Assembly: GCA_030803735.1 (NCBI GenBank)
Contig: JAURUC010000001.1
Span: 4,464,001 to 4,528,000 of the forward strand
Source: Actinopolyspora lacussalsi
GTDB lineage: Bacteria > Actinomycetota > Actinomycetes > Mycobacteriales > Pseudonocardiaceae
DNA length: 64,000 bases
Direction: 5' to 3'
A program made the position numbers and the translations under genes. Each line of letters starts with the position of its first letter. Position 1 is the stretch's first letter. This document shows, piece by piece, positions 42,773 to 51,603 of this stretch. Under the pieces are notes generated by a model. That model searched no databases and was not told where the DNA came from. It saw only the letters and a list, made by a program, of their open reading frames with translations.

Positions 42773-43379
42773 TCCCGAACCGCGCCATCGGCACCGGCGC
42801 CGCCGTGGCGGCGAGCACGTGATCAGCAGACGGCACCCGGTCGGGAGAGCCGTCCGCAGGTTGCCGTTGCTGGGCTGGCTGGTGCTGGTCTGGTTGCTGC
42901 TCTGGGGGACCTACGATTTCGGCACGATCTTCTTCGGGATCGTGGTGGGGCTGCTCGTCATCGGGTTCTTCCCGGCACCGCCGATCGCCACCGACATCCG
43001 GCTGCGTCCGCTGCGCGCCGGTCAGCTCGGGCTCTTCCTGGCATGGGATCTGGTGGTCTCCACGGGGCGAGTGGCTTTCGAGGCGGTCGTGCGGGGACCT
43101 CGGGTACGGGCGTCGATCGTGGCGGTGACGCTGGTCACCGACTCGGATCACCTGATGGCCATGGTGGCCAACGCGGTTTCGCTCGCCCCCGGCAATTTCG
43201 TGTTGCAGATCGATCGGGCCAACCGGATCTGTTACGTCTACGCGCTCGGTGCCGGTGAGAACGCCACCGAGCGGGTGCGACGTGAAGTGCTCGGCTGGGA
43301 GCGTCGAGTGGTTCGCGCGGTGGGAACGGGCGAGCAGGTGCGGTTGGTGGATCGGAATCATCGGTCGGAGGTCGGATGA
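42765..43379 (+). CDS. mrpE: Mrp antiporter subunit E
   Basis: The 204-residue protein has a basic N-terminal tail (RHRHRRRRGGEH), two membrane spans (LLGWLVLVWLLLWGTYDFGTIFFGIVVGLLV) and a cytosolic domain with VRASIVAVTLVTDSDHLMAMVANAVSLAPGN and RRVVRAVG, typical of MrpE. GTG 42765 lies nine bases after GGGAGG and overlaps the end of mrpD; GTG 42756 is too close to that site. Confidence 0.9.
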   Translation: MVDPEPRHRHRRRRGGEHVISRRHPVGRAVRRLPLLGWLVLVWLLLWGTYDFGTIFFGIVVGLLVIGFFPAPPIATDIRLRPLRAGQLGLFLAWDLVVSTGRVAFEAVVRGPRVRASIVAVTLVTDSDHLMAMVANAVSLAPGNFVLQIDRANRICYVYALGAGENATERVRREVLGWERRVVRAVGTGEQVRLVDRNHRSEVG

Positions 43380-43645
43380 TGGGCGTGGTGTTCGCTATCA
43401 CATTCGGTTTGTTGTGTCTGGCCGGATTGCTTTCTCTGGTGCGTTTGCTGCTCGGACGGGGCACTTTGGATCGCATAGTGGCGTTGGACGTGTTCATCAC
43501 GTTGATCGTCGCCGCCACATGTGTGGGGATGGGCATGAACGAGGACGGATCGAATGTCGCGTTGGCCGCGGCATTCGCCCTGCTGGCGTTTATCGGTTCG
43601 GTCAGCGCCGCTCGTCTCGTCGAGAAGAAGGAGTCGCATCGATGA
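43376..43645 (+). CDS. mrpF: Mrp antiporter subunit F
   Basis: The 89-residue, three-span protein has the MrpF core GRGTLDRIVALDVFITLIV with the conserved Asp. Its start overlaps the mrpE stop and its stop overlaps mrpG. Unlike many MrpF proteins, the loop GMGMNEDGSN before the last helix is acidic. Confidence 0.93.
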   Translation: MMGVVFAITFGLLCLAGLLSLVRLLLGRGTLDRIVALDVFITLIVAATCVGMGMNEDGSNVALAAAFALLAFIGSVSAARLVEKKESHR

Positions 43646-43992
43646 GCTGGCTGGATCTGTTCTCAGCGGTATGTCTGATAGCCGGTGCCCTGTCCTGTCT
43701 GTTCGGTGCGATAGGATTGTTGACTTTTCCCGATGTCGCGGCCCGGCTGCAGGCGGCGACCAAGCCGCAAACCCTCGGACTCGTGCTGATACTGCTCGGC
43801 AGCGCGGTCCATCTGGAAGTGCGATACGCCTCGGGGCTCATTCTGGTCGGCCTGTTCCAGGCCATAACGGCACCGGTGTTGGCCCAGCTCGTCGGGCGTG
43901 CCGCCTACCGGGCGGGCAGCGTTCGCCGTGAAACTCTCGACACCGACCACCTTGCGCGGCGGGTCGAACACGAACACGGCCGGACTTTGTGA
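43642..43992 (+). CDS. mrpG: Mrp antiporter subunit G
   Basis: The 116-residue protein has three spans and the MrpG signature IGLLTFPDVAARLQAATKPQTLGLVLILLGS, ending in a charged tail. It closes the seven-gene operon, all joined by overlaps. A 207-bp gap then separates it from the betaine carrier, which has its own promoter region. Confidence 0.93.
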   Translation: MSWLDLFSAVCLIAGALSCLFGAIGLLTFPDVAARLQAATKPQTLGLVLILLGSAVHLEVRYASGLILVGLFQAITAPVLAQLVGRAAYRAGSVRRETLDTDHLARRVEHEHGRTL

Positions 43993-44199
43993 CCGGCGAC
44001 ATTTTTCGTGTTTCAACTGCATATCGTTTGGCGCTGGAGTTTCACATTCGGCGGAACAGTCTTTACCGTGGTTCGCTGTGATATGCGGTCCGCGCTGGGG
44101 AAGCCACCACAGTGGCCGAACGCGTCCGTTGCGATCTTTGGTTGCTTACGGCGCAGATGGCAATTGTGTCGATATGCGCTGGAAAGGTGACGTACAGTA

Positions 44200-45864
44200 A
44201 TGAAACAGCATCTGAAAGAGCACACCAATCCCCCGGTGTTCATCACCTCGGGGATCCTGGTGATCGCTTTCGTGCTTTGGGGTGTGCTCGCTCCGGCGAA
44301 TCTGAACACCGTCTCAAGCAATGTGAATAGCTTCATCACCACCAACTTCGAGTGGCTCTACATCCTCTCGGCCACGTTCTTCGTGGTCTTCGTGCTGGCG
44401 ATCATGGTCAGCCGCTTCGGAACGATCCGGATCGGTCCCCCGGAATCCCGGCCGGAGTACAGCAATCTCGCCTGGTTCGCGATGCTGTTCACCGCCGGTA
44501 TGGGTATCGGCCTGGTCTTCTACGCCGTCGCCGAGCCGGTCTGGCACTTCGGGAACCCGCCGATCGGTGAGGCCGACACCCAGGCCGCGGCGCAACGCGC
44601 GATGAACTTCACGTTCTTCCACTGGGGCTTGCATCCGTGGGCGATCTACATCGTGCTCGGCCTCGCACTGGGCTACTTCGCTTTCCGCAAGGGCCTGCCG
44701 CTGCGTCCGGCCGCCGCCTTCTACCCGCTGATCGGCAACTGGATCTACCGCTGGCCCGGGCACATCGTCGACGTGCTCGCGGTGTTCGGCACGCTGTTCG
44801 GCCTGGCGACCTCGCTGGGGCTCGGCGGTAACCAGGTCGGTGCCGGTCTCAACGCGGTGTTCGGCATCGAGAACACCACGATGCTGCAGGTCATCATCAT
44901 TCTGGCGATCACGGCCGTGGCCGTGGTCTCGGTCATGTTCGGCATCGACAAGGGCATCCGGAACCTCTCGCTGATCAACCTGTGGTTGGCGTTCGTCCTG
45001 ATGCTGTTCGTGTTCTTCTTCGGTCCCACGCTGGACCTGCTGAACATGCTGGCCAGCAACGTCGGCTACTACTTCCAGCACCTGCCGGAGCTGAGCTTCC
45101 AGACCTTCCCGAACAACGGCAACGGCGGCGCTCAGGCGTGGCAGGCCGACTGGACGCTGTTCTACTGGGGCTGGTGGATCGCCTGGTCGCCGTTCGTGGG
45201 TATGTTCATCGCCCGGATCTCCTATGGCCGGACGATCCGCAACTTCATCGGCGGCGCCATGTTCGCCCCGGTCGGTGCCTCCTTCGTGTGGCTGAGCATC
45301 TTCGGCAACTCCGGCCTGCGTAGTGTGCTCTCCGGCTCCGAGGACGGTCAGGCACTCGCCGATGCCGGGTTCAACAAGGCGATGTTCGTGTTGCTGGACC
45401 AGCTCCCGGTGGCCGACATCTTCTCGATCCTCGCCTCCGTGCTCGCGGTGGTCGTGGTCGTGCTGTTCTTCGCCACCTCCTCGGACTCCGGTTCGCTGGT
45501 GGTCGACATCCTCACCAACGGTGGCGACCCGAATCCGAAGTGGCAGCAGCGACTGTTCTGGGCGATCGCGGAAGGTGTCATCGCCTGTGTGCTGCTCGCC
45601 GCCGGTGCGGCCGCCGGCGCCGACGCACTCGGTGCGCTGCAGACCGCCTCGATCGTGACCGGGCTGCCGTTCTGCATCGTGCTGTTGCTGATGTGCCTGG
45701 GTATCGCCAAGGCGCTCAGCCAAGAGCGGCCCAACTTGGCCGTGCAGCGTGAGCCCAGCCCGGTGGAGGGCATCCGCAGCAGTGCTGCCAGGACGCGTTC
45801 GGGCGCGAGCACCGGTAGTGGTTCCGGTTCGGACGGCTCCGGCAAGAGGGACTCCGACTCCTGA
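44200..45864 (+). CDS. betP: BCCT-family glycine betaine (osmolyte) transporter
   Basis: The 554-residue protein has twelve spans with the BCCT motifs: the GMGIGLVFYAVAEPVWHF sodium and substrate loop near residue 105, and YWGWWIAWSPFVGMFIARIS near 325, which forms the aromatic betaine cage. LFFATSSDSGSLVVD follows. The C-terminal tail is Ser/Gly-rich and mixed charge (GASTGSGSGSDGSGKRDSDS), where BetP-type carriers sense osmotic stress. It imports betaine with Na+, drawing on the gradient maintained by the Mrp complex just upstream. GGAAAGGTGA precedes the ATG. An intrinsic terminator follows at 45888. Confidence 0.93.
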   Translation: MKQHLKEHTNPPVFITSGILVIAFVLWGVLAPANLNTVSSNVNSFITTNFEWLYILSATFFVVFVLAIMVSRFGTIRIGPPESRPEYSNLAWFAMLFTAGMGIGLVFYAVAEPVWHFGNPPIGEADTQAAAQRAMNFTFFHWGLHPWAIYIVLGLALGYFAFRKGLPLRPAAAFYPLIGNWIYRWPGHIVDVLAVFGTLFGLATSLGLGGNQVGAGLNAVFGIENTTMLQVIIILAITAVAVVSVMFGIDKGIRNLSLINLWLAFVLMLFVFFFGPTLDLLNMLASNVGYYFQHLPELSFQTFPNNGNGGAQAWQADWTLFYWGWWIAWSPFVGMFIARISYGRTIRNFIGGAMFAPVGASFVWLSIFGNSGLRSVLSGSEDGQALADAGFNKAMFVLLDQLPVADIFSILASVLAVVVVVLFFATSSDSGSLVVDILTNGGDPNPKWQQRLFWAIAEGVIACVLLAAGAAAGADALGALQTASIVTGLPFCIVLLLMCLGIAKALSQERPNLAVQREPSPVEGIRSSAARTRSGASTGSGSGSDGSGKRDSDS

Positions 45865-45887
45865 GCTGAGCCCGTTCGCTGAAACAA

Positions 45888-45932
45888 ACGGGGCTTCCCG
45901 GGCACACCGGCCGGGAAGCCCCGTTTTCTTTT
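45888..45932 (+). terminator. Intrinsic terminator after betP
   Basis: Fourteen-base arms (ACGGGGCTTCCCGG and exact complement) with an eight-base loop are followed by TTTCTTTT, 24 bp after the stop codon. One of the clearest rho-independent terminators in the window. Confidence 0.93.
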
Positions 45933-45960
45933 CGAGAGTGCTGGGGGGCGGCGTAGGTGG

Positions 45961-46067
45961 GTGCTTGGCGGAACCTCTCGCACGGCTCTCGCCGCGGGGC
46001 CGGCGACATCGGGTAGCGACCTGCACAACGTCTCCGGCGTCCTCGCGAGAGCCGCACGGGAGAACCC
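45961..46067 (+). repeat. Dispersed hairpin repeat, full copy R2
   Basis: It shares GTGCTTGGCGGAACCTCTCG, the loop GACATCGGGTAGCGACCTGC and the GAGAACCCGCGG end with R1. The inner stem has changed to GCCGGCGAC / GTCTCCGGC, still pairing. A diverged TTTCGCGAGAAA-type repeat follows at 46149-46166, as after R1. It lies beyond the betP terminator, so it is not needed to end that transcript. Confidence 0.8.
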
Positions 46068-46371
46068 GCGGTCGGTCCTGCTGCGAGGGTGGTCGGGGTT
46101 CGATCCGCATGGGTGGTCGGAGTTCGGCGCTGCGTCGAAGTGACGCGGCGATTTGGCGGGAAATCGACGGCGCTCGGAGTGCGGGGATCCGACCGACGTG
46201 CCCGGGAACCGTGTGGCGGTTTTCACAGGGGTGGTTCCCTCGTTCGGTTGGCTTTCGCGCCGGCAGGAAGTTCCAGGCTTTACACGTTCGAGTGACCATT
46301 GATGGTCGTTCTGCTCCGATCTGGGGGATTTTTCGCTGAAAAGTCACTCATGGTGCCCAATATGGTGCAAT

Positions 46372-46391
46372 GGTCACACTTAAGAGTGGCC
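46372..46391. promoter_or_regulatory. CTTAAG-centred dyad before the secreted protein gene
   Basis: GGTCACACTTAAGAGTGGCC is a 20-bp dyad with a perfect CTTAAG core and two mismatched pairs, 68 bp upstream of the next gene. Just before it is a direct repeat ATGGTGC(C)CA / ATGGTGCAA (46350-46372). Operator candidate. Confidence 0.4.
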
Positions 46392-46458
46392 ACGGTTGGA
46401 GGTTCGGTTGTCTGTTGCGTGTGCTGTCCGAAAGCGACCCACGAGAGCAGGCGATCGT

Positions 46459-46827
46459 GTGACCGAAGCCACGCGACGCCGTTCGGCGCCGGTGCGCCTG
46501 TTCTGCTCGTTGCTGTTCTGCTTCGCGATCCTCCTCGCGGGGCAGTCCGGAGTCGCGGTGGCCGCCGAATCCCAAGTCCGTCCGGTGGTGGCCGAGTCCG
46601 CCACCTCCGAAAGTCCGAGCCGCGCTACGCACGGCGTCGCGTCGCGTGAGGACGGTCACACGGTGGCGCAGTCGGAGGGGAACTCCCCCTCTGACGATCC
46701 AGAGGGCGGGCAGGACCGCAGAACCGTGATCGGCGCGCTCGGTGTCGTCCTCGTCGTCGGGGTACTGTTGCTCCGTCGCAAGCGCGGCAAGCAGTCGCTC
46801 ATGGTTCGGTGGCGCAAACGCAGCTGA
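46459..46827 (+). CDS. Small exported protein with C-terminal membrane anchor
   Basis: The 122-residue protein starts at GTG 46459 with a basic head and signal-like helix VRLFCSLLFCFAILLAGQSGVAVAA. A hydrophilic, Ser/Glu/Asp-rich middle (about 35-90) and a second helix TVIGALGVVLVVGVLLL followed by RRKRGKQ and RWRKRS complete it. The layout suits a type I membrane protein with a short acidic exterior and basic cytosolic tail. It is not a classical LPXTG protein. Family unknown. Confidence 0.6.
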   Translation: MTEATRRRSAPVRLFCSLLFCFAILLAGQSGVAVAAESQVRPVVAESATSESPSRATHGVASREDGHTVAQSEGNSPSDDPEGGQDRRTVIGALGVVLVVGVLLLRRKRGKQSLMVRWRKRS

Positions 46828-47231
46828 ACCCCCGCTTAACAGAACTCACGGTCTGTTTTGCGTGAATTTTCCGTCACTTGGACTAGACCTGAGCGAAATC
46901 CTGTGGGAGTTTCACAGTCGACGGATCGCGTGGCGAACCGACGACACTGTGACGTTGTCGGAATTCGCCTCTCGACTTCGGGCACTGGCCCGGAGAAGTG
47001 GGTCGGCGCCGGGAAGCCCCCCGACCGGTGCCGATCCACCCGACACCCCGCCCCACAGCGCGCATCCGCCCTATGGCGCCGCTCGTTCACCGGTGGCCGT
47101 GTGACGGCTTCGTCCGGTCTTCGGTCCCTCTGAACTCCTTCACCCGTTCGGCGCGCCGAAGCGACCGGTGAGCTATCCGAGGCGCGTCCGAGGCGGCCAC
47201 AAGTGCTCGTATCCTGCACTATGGGTCGCAA
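46828..47231. other. 404-bp gene-free stretch
   Basis: Competing short frames here lack starts with ribosome-binding sites and convincing composition; nothing else is seen except the promoter region for the amidohydrolase operon. Confidence 0.35.
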
Positions 47232-48551
47232 ATGAGTACCGAATCCCCGCACAACAGTGGTCACGACACGGTTCGTCCGGCGAGGGACCCGTTCGGTTCC
47301 GCCGGGCCGGAACCATCGGCGGGTGACCCGGGCCTCGCTTCGGCGTGGCGCGCCGCGGTGGACGAGTACCGGGCCGAGCTGCTGGGGCTGTCGCACGGTC
47401 TCCACGCCGACCCGGAGGTCAGTTTCGCCGAGCACCGTGCCGCCGAAACCGTCGCCGGGACACTCGCCGCGCACGGTTTTCGCGTCCAGCGACCGGTGGC
47501 CGGACTCGACACCGCTTTCACCGCCGATTACGGCTCGGGGGAGTTCGTCGTCGGGCTTTGTGCCGAGTACGACGCGCTGCCCGAGGTCGGCCACGCATGC
47601 GGGCACAACATCATCGCGGCCTCCGCCGTCGGGGCCGCGCTGACGCTGGCCGAGGTCGCCGAACGACTCGGAATCACCGTGCGTGTGCTCGGTACCCCCG
47701 CCGAGGAGATCGGTGGTGGCAAGATCACGATGCTGGAGGCGGGGCTGTTCGATCCGCTGGCGGCCGCTCTGATGATTCACCCCAGTCCGGCGGAGGTGTG
47801 TGCGCCGCGTTCGCTGGCCATCACCGATCTGCGGGTCAGCTACACCGGGCGTGCGGCGCACGCGGCCGCGGCTCCGGAACTGGGGGTCAACGCGGCGGAC
47901 GCGCTCACGGTGACCCAGGTGGCCGTCGGTCTGCTGCGGCAGCATCTGGAAGCCGGTCAGATGGTGCACGGCATAGTGACCTCCGGAGGGGCCGCGCCGA
48001 ACATCGTGCCCGAGCGGGCCGCGGCTGAGTACAACCTGCGAGCGGCCGATCCGGAGTCGTTGGCCCGGTTGGAGGACCGGATACGCGCCTGCTTCGAGGC
48101 GGGGGGCACCGCCACCGGCTGCTCCACGGAAGTGGTGCGTGTCTCGCCCGTCTACACCCAGCTGTCCTCCGACGAGTGGCTCGCTGATGCGTACCGCCGC
48201 GCCGTGGTCGACCTCGATCGTGATCCGGTCGCGCGTGCGGCGGAACGCGAGGGTGTGATCGGCAGTACCGACATGGGCAACGTGAGCCTTCGGGTACCCG
48301 CCGTGCATCCGATGATCGCTCTGGAGTGCGGGGATGCGGTCAATCACCAGGCCGAGTTCGCGGCGGCGTGTGCCTCACCCTCGGCCGACAGAGCCGTCCT
48401 CGACGGTGCCGCCGCGCTCGCGCGCACCGCGGCGGCTGCCGCTCTCGACGGGGACCAGCGAGAGCGCTTGCTGGCCGCCGTCCGCAATCGAACCGCTTCC
48501 GGGTTTCGACGGTTGTCGAACCGATTCTTCGCGTCGGGAGGCGTGACGTGA
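47232..48551 (+). CDS. M20-family amidohydrolase (AmiB1/AbgB-like)
   Basis: The 439-residue metallopeptidase-fold enzyme has LCAEYDALPEVGHACGHN with two zinc ligands, GTPAEEIGGGKITM with the catalytic glutamate and ligand, the lid-domain SYTGRAAHAAAAPELGVNAADAL, and the late GSTDMGNVSLRVPAVHP. It resembles p-aminobenzoyl-glutamate hydrolase subunit B and the peptidase M20D2 group. It is coupled by GTGA to a second M20 enzyme, the same pair as mycobacterial amiB1-amiA1. The substrate is likely an N-acylated amino acid or small peptide. A 30-residue disordered N-terminus precedes the domain. Confidence 0.85.
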   Translation: MSTESPHNSGHDTVRPARDPFGSAGPEPSAGDPGLASAWRAAVDEYRAELLGLSHGLHADPEVSFAEHRAAETVAGTLAAHGFRVQRPVAGLDTAFTADYGSGEFVVGLCAEYDALPEVGHACGHNIIAASAVGAALTLAEVAERLGITVRVLGTPAEEIGGGKITMLEAGLFDPLAAALMIHPSPAEVCAPRSLAITDLRVSYTGRAAHAAAAPELGVNAADALTVTQVAVGLLRQHLEAGQMVHGIVTSGGAAPNIVPERAAAEYNLRAADPESLARLEDRIRACFEAGGTATGCSTEVVRVSPVYTQLSSDEWLADAYRRAVVDLDRDPVARAAEREGVIGSTDMGNVSLRVPAVHPMIALECGDAVNHQAEFAAACASPSADRAVLDGAAALARTAAAAALDGDQRERLLAAVRNRTASGFRRLSNRFFASGGVT

Positions 48552-49957
48552 CCGCGTTGGATTCGCTAGGTCCGAACACCCACGGTGGTAACTCCGTGGT
48601 CGACCATCCACCCGCAGACCCGCTCGCGGAGGAGGACGCCGCGCGGGCACCCGGTGACCCCGGTGGCAGGTCCTTCCGGGCGGACTCCACGACCGCCGTC
48701 GTCTCCAACGGGCTGGAACGCGCCACGAGCGAGACCATCGGTCCCGTGCGATCCGGGGTTGCGGATCCGGGACAAGGGCGCGGGCCCGCCTGGCTGGACG
48801 AGTGGATGGCCGACAACTCCGATCTCGTCGTGGCCTGGCGCAGGGAGCTGCACTCCAATCCCGAGCTCTCGCGCGCCGAACACCGCACCACGAGGCTGTT
48901 GGTCGAGCAGCTCGAATCGCTCGGTCTCCGTCCCCGCAGACTGCCGGTCGGGACCGGGCTGATCTGTGACATCGGGCAGGAGACCCACGTCGCCCGCACG
49001 ATCGCGCTGCGTGCCGACATCGACGCGCTGCCGCTCACCGAATCCACCGGTCTGCCGTTCGCCTCCAACACCGAGGACGCGGCGCACTGCTGCGGCCACG
49101 ACGCGCACACCGCCGTGCTGTTGGGGACCGCGATGGCGCTGGCCTCGGCTCCCGGCGCGCTGCCCGGCCGAGTGCGGTTGATCTTCCAACCCGCCGAGGA
49201 GGTCATGCCCGGTGGCGCGCTGGACGTGCTCGCCGCGGGTGGGCTCGACGGTGTCGACCGGATCTTCGGGTTGCACTGCGACCCGCGGTTGCCGGTGGGC
49301 ACGGTCGGGACTCGAATCGGAGCCCTCACCTCGGCCAGTGATCCGGTGGAGGTGCGGCTGACCTCGCCGGGCGGTCACACTTCCCGGCCACATCTGACCG
49401 CCGACCTGGTGCACGCGTTGGGGACGTTGATAACCGGGTTGCCGACGCTGCTCTCGCGCAGGGTGGATCCGCGTACCGGGACCGTACTCGCCTGGGGCGC
49501 GGTGCGTTCCGGGGAGGCACTCAACGCCATCCCGCAGGAGGGAACCCTGCGCGGCACGCTGCGCACCGCCGACCGTGACACCTGGGCCGAGCTCGGTCCG
49601 CTGGTGCAGGAGCTGGTCCAGGGGCTGCTGGCTCCACTCGGGGTCGGTTACGACCTGCAGCACCGGCGCGGTGTGCCGCCGGTGGTCAACGACGCGGAGA
49701 GCACCCGGCTGATGCGAGCGGCCATCGGTGAGGCGCTGGGGGAACAGGCGCAGAGCGGTACACCGCAGTCCTCCGGCGGTGAGGACTTCGGGTGGTACCT
49801 GGAGCACGTGCCCGGGTCGTTCGCCCGACTCGGCGTGGCGGGTGAGGGAATGCCGGCGAACGACCTGCATCAACCGAACTTCGTGCTGGACGAGCGCGCG
49901 CTGTTTGTGGGCGTTCGGACGATGGTCCACACCGCGTTGACCGCGTTGCGGGAGTAG
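48548..49957 (+). CDS. M20-family amidohydrolase (AmiA1/AbgA-like)
   Basis: The 469-residue protein has ALRADIDALPLTESTGLPFAS, CCGHDAHTAVLLGTAMAL, FQPAEEVMPGGALDVLAAGG, LTSPGGHTSRPHLTADLVHALG and SSGGEDFGWYLEHVPGSFARLG, the normal M20D set of zinc ligands and acid. Translation from GTG 48548 gives a 95-residue N-terminal extension that is acidic and unstructured; the domain would also be served by a later start such as ATG near 48804 (MADNSDLVVAWRRELH). It probably pairs with the upstream enzyme in hydrolysing amide-linked amino acids. Confidence 0.87.
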   Translation: MTALDSLGPNTHGGNSVVDHPPADPLAEEDAARAPGDPGGRSFRADSTTAVVSNGLERATSETIGPVRSGVADPGQGRGPAWLDEWMADNSDLVVAWRRELHSNPELSRAEHRTTRLLVEQLESLGLRPRRLPVGTGLICDIGQETHVARTIALRADIDALPLTESTGLPFASNTEDAAHCCGHDAHTAVLLGTAMALASAPGALPGRVRLIFQPAEEVMPGGALDVLAAGGLDGVDRIFGLHCDPRLPVGTVGTRIGALTSASDPVEVRLTSPGGHTSRPHLTADLVHALGTLITGLPTLLSRRVDPRTGTVLAWGAVRSGEALNAIPQEGTLRGTLRTADRDTWAELGPLVQELVQGLLAPLGVGYDLQHRRGVPPVVNDAESTRLMRAAIGEALGEQAQSGTPQSSGGEDFGWYLEHVPGSFARLGVAGEGMPANDLHQPNFVLDERALFVGVRTMVHTALTALRE

Positions 49958-50058
49958 GGAAATCCACCTTCCACTGTCTCCTGTGCGGATGGTGCTTCGT
50001 CCCTGATTTCTGTCCTGGAGTATCGTTTTCCTTGCGTCGACGAGCTTTCCCTGGGCAA

Positions 50059-50107
50059 AACGGCCCGCTTTCGGTTTACGCGTGGGGAATGCCGGAAGCG
50101 GGCCGTT
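50059..50107. terminator. Bidirectional terminator between amiA-like and DUF397 genes
   Basis: AACGGCCCGCTTTCGG and CCGGAAGCGGGCCGTT pair at 15 of 16 positions across a 17-base loop, between two convergent genes. Confidence 0.6.
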
Positions 50108-50122
50108 CCCGTTCGAGCAGGC

Positions 50123-50329
50123 TCAGGTGAGACCGTTGTTCTCTCGCTTGATCGCACCCAGGAACGATGCCCATTGGCCGCTGCCGAACACGAGCGTGCC
50201 GCCGTCGCGGTTCTTCGTGTCGCGTACACCCGCGAAGCCGGGCACGAGTGCTGCTTCCACACAGGCATCCTGTGTTTGGCTGCGACTGCTCTTGAACCAG
50301 TGAGCGCCCTGCAAGTCAGGCTTGTGCAC
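50123..50329 (-). CDS. DUF397 domain protein (second module)
   Basis: The 68-residue protein from GTG 50329 is a full DUF397 domain: GAHWFKSSRSQTQDACVEAA, then FAGVRDTKNRDGGTLVFGSGQW and SFLGAIKREN. GAAAGG lies nine bases before the GTG; the longer frame would overlap the HTH gene and look unnatural. It starts 17 bp after the WhiJ-like gene, just as in the first module. Confidence 0.92.
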   Translation of the reverse strand: MHKPDLQGAHWFKSSRSQTQDACVEAALVPGFAGVRDTKNRDGGTLVFGSGQWASFLGAIKRENNGLT

Positions 50330-50346
50330 GGTGTGGGACCTTTCGC

Positions 50347-51216
50347 TTATGTCTCGGGGGCATACGACTGCTCGGCCACTGAGCGGATCAGTTCCAAGGA
50401 TTCCCTGGGGCCCACTGCGGCGGCTTGCAGTCGGTTCCACAAACTAACGTAGTCGCTCACGGCCTCCTTGCTGTCCAGGTATCTCGCATCGTCGAATGAT
50501 TCGACGTAGACGAAGTCCAGGTCGGGTGTGGTACCAGGTGAGGGGATTGTCAGGATCGTGAAGTCGTAGCTGATCGCTCCCGCGTACGTCTGAGCGTCGA
50601 AAGGTATGACCTGCATGTGGATGTTGTCTTCCAGCGCCAGGTCGTACAGATAGTCAAGCTGCTGTCGCATGACCCCGCGATCGCCGATCTGCCGACGTAG
50701 ACACGACTCGGAGAGTACGAAGGATGCCGAGGGTGGGGTCGACCGGGTGAGGATCGACTGCCGCTCCAGTCTGGCGGACACCGCCGCGTCCACATTGCTG
50801 TCATCGGCTCGTGGCGAGGACGTCTCCAACGCTCGGATGTATGCCTCTGTCTGCAGGATACCCGGCATGATTTCGCCACGAGCCTGACGTATGTCGCTGG
50901 CGTCGGTCTCCAGGTCCACGTACTGCCGGAACCAATCGGGGAAGACCGACCGGTAACCACCCCATCTGCCGCGTGCGCTCCGGGCGCGTGCCAATTCGAG
51001 CAACCAGTCCTTGTGTTCCTGCGTGTCACCGTACTCATCGAGTAGCAACAGCAGATCGCCCTTGGTGATACCGGATTGGCCCAGCTCCAAGCGGCTGATC
51101 TTCGTGGTTGCGCAGTCGAGGATGCGTGCGGCATCCGCCTGTTCGAGGCCTGCCGCCTGACGGGCGTGGCGTAGTTCGTTGCCGAGCTGCAACCGCCTGA
51201 CCGTGGGTGTGGCCAT
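50347..51216 (-). CDS. WhiJ/Scr1-like XRE-family regulator with DUF5753 domain (second module)
   Basis: The 289-residue protein starts at ATG 51216 behind GGAGG. The HTH is ELRHARQAAGLEQADAARIL with CATTKISRLELG, and the C-terminal domain shows VFPDWFRQYVDLETDASDIR, GILQTEAYIRALE and NIHMQVIPFDAQTYAGA. It shares architecture but not close identity with the regulator at 11623, so the two modules are paralogous or separately acquired rather than a recent copy. It faces the small zinc-ribbon gene at 51364. Confidence 0.93.
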   Translation of the reverse strand: MATPTVRRLQLGNELRHARQAAGLEQADAARILDCATTKISRLELGQSGITKGDLLLLLDEYGDTQEHKDWLLELARARSARGRWGGYRSVFPDWFRQYVDLETDASDIRQARGEIMPGILQTEAYIRALETSSPRADDSNVDAAVSARLERQSILTRSTPPSASFVLSESCLRRQIGDRGVMRQQLDYLYDLALEDNIHMQVIPFDAQTYAGAISYDFTILTIPSPGTTPDLDFVYVESFDDARYLDSKEAVSDYVSLWNRLQAAAVGPRESLELIRSVAEQSYAPET

Positions 51217-51363
51217 CCGTGTCCTCCAGGGGTGCCGAGTTTCTGCCGGGCACATTGAAGAGTGTCAGCGGGTTGGCGGGCATGCCGTGCGAGCCACGGA
51301 TTTCGCGCCGAGGGCGGCTGCGTCCCTTCCGCTGATCGCCACGTCTCCGAGGAGACCGATCCG

Positions 51364-51603
51364 GTGGAGTGCCTGATCAGTGAGTGTGGCGAAGTACTGC
51401 CGCTGGCGTTCGTGATGCATCACGACGGCGGACAGCGATGCGCCGCGTGTGCGCGTCTCACGTGCTTGTCCGGCTCGTCACGTCTACACGAACCAGATCG
51501 ACCAGAGCCCGGCCTACCGTCGCTGCCCCGACCTTCGGCGGTGGGCCGGTTCCATTTCGAGGACGACTCATGCCCGAACCGCGTGGCTACATGCTGGCTA
51601 TGA
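51364..51603 (+). CDS. Short zinc-ribbon-like protein divergent from WhiJ-like gene
   Basis: GTG 51364 follows GAGGAG by about nine bases and opens a 79-residue frame. Residues 3-35, CLISECGEVLPLAFVMHHDG and GQRCAACARLTC, have paired Cys like a small zinc ribbon and share the CGEV-L-GG-C-C order with the protein at 13282. The rest is Pro/Ser-rich. It overlaps the next ATG by 34 bp. Unknown function; position suggests a third member of the HTH/DUF397 module. Confidence 0.5.
   Translation: MECLISECGEVLPLAFVMHHDGGQRCAACARLTCLSGSSRLHEPDRPEPGLPSLPRPSAVGRFHFEDDSCPNRVATCWL

Noticed and set aside
44314..46347. A 677-codon minus-strand frame opposite betP
   Set aside because: It is antisense to a clear BCCT transporter and rich in His/Arg/Glu as expected for a mirror frame.
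46742..47133. Two overlapping short ORFs between the small exported protein and the amidohydrolases
   Set aside because: Neither has a supported start, and both show Pro/Ser/Arg-rich composition typical of noncoding high-GC DNA.
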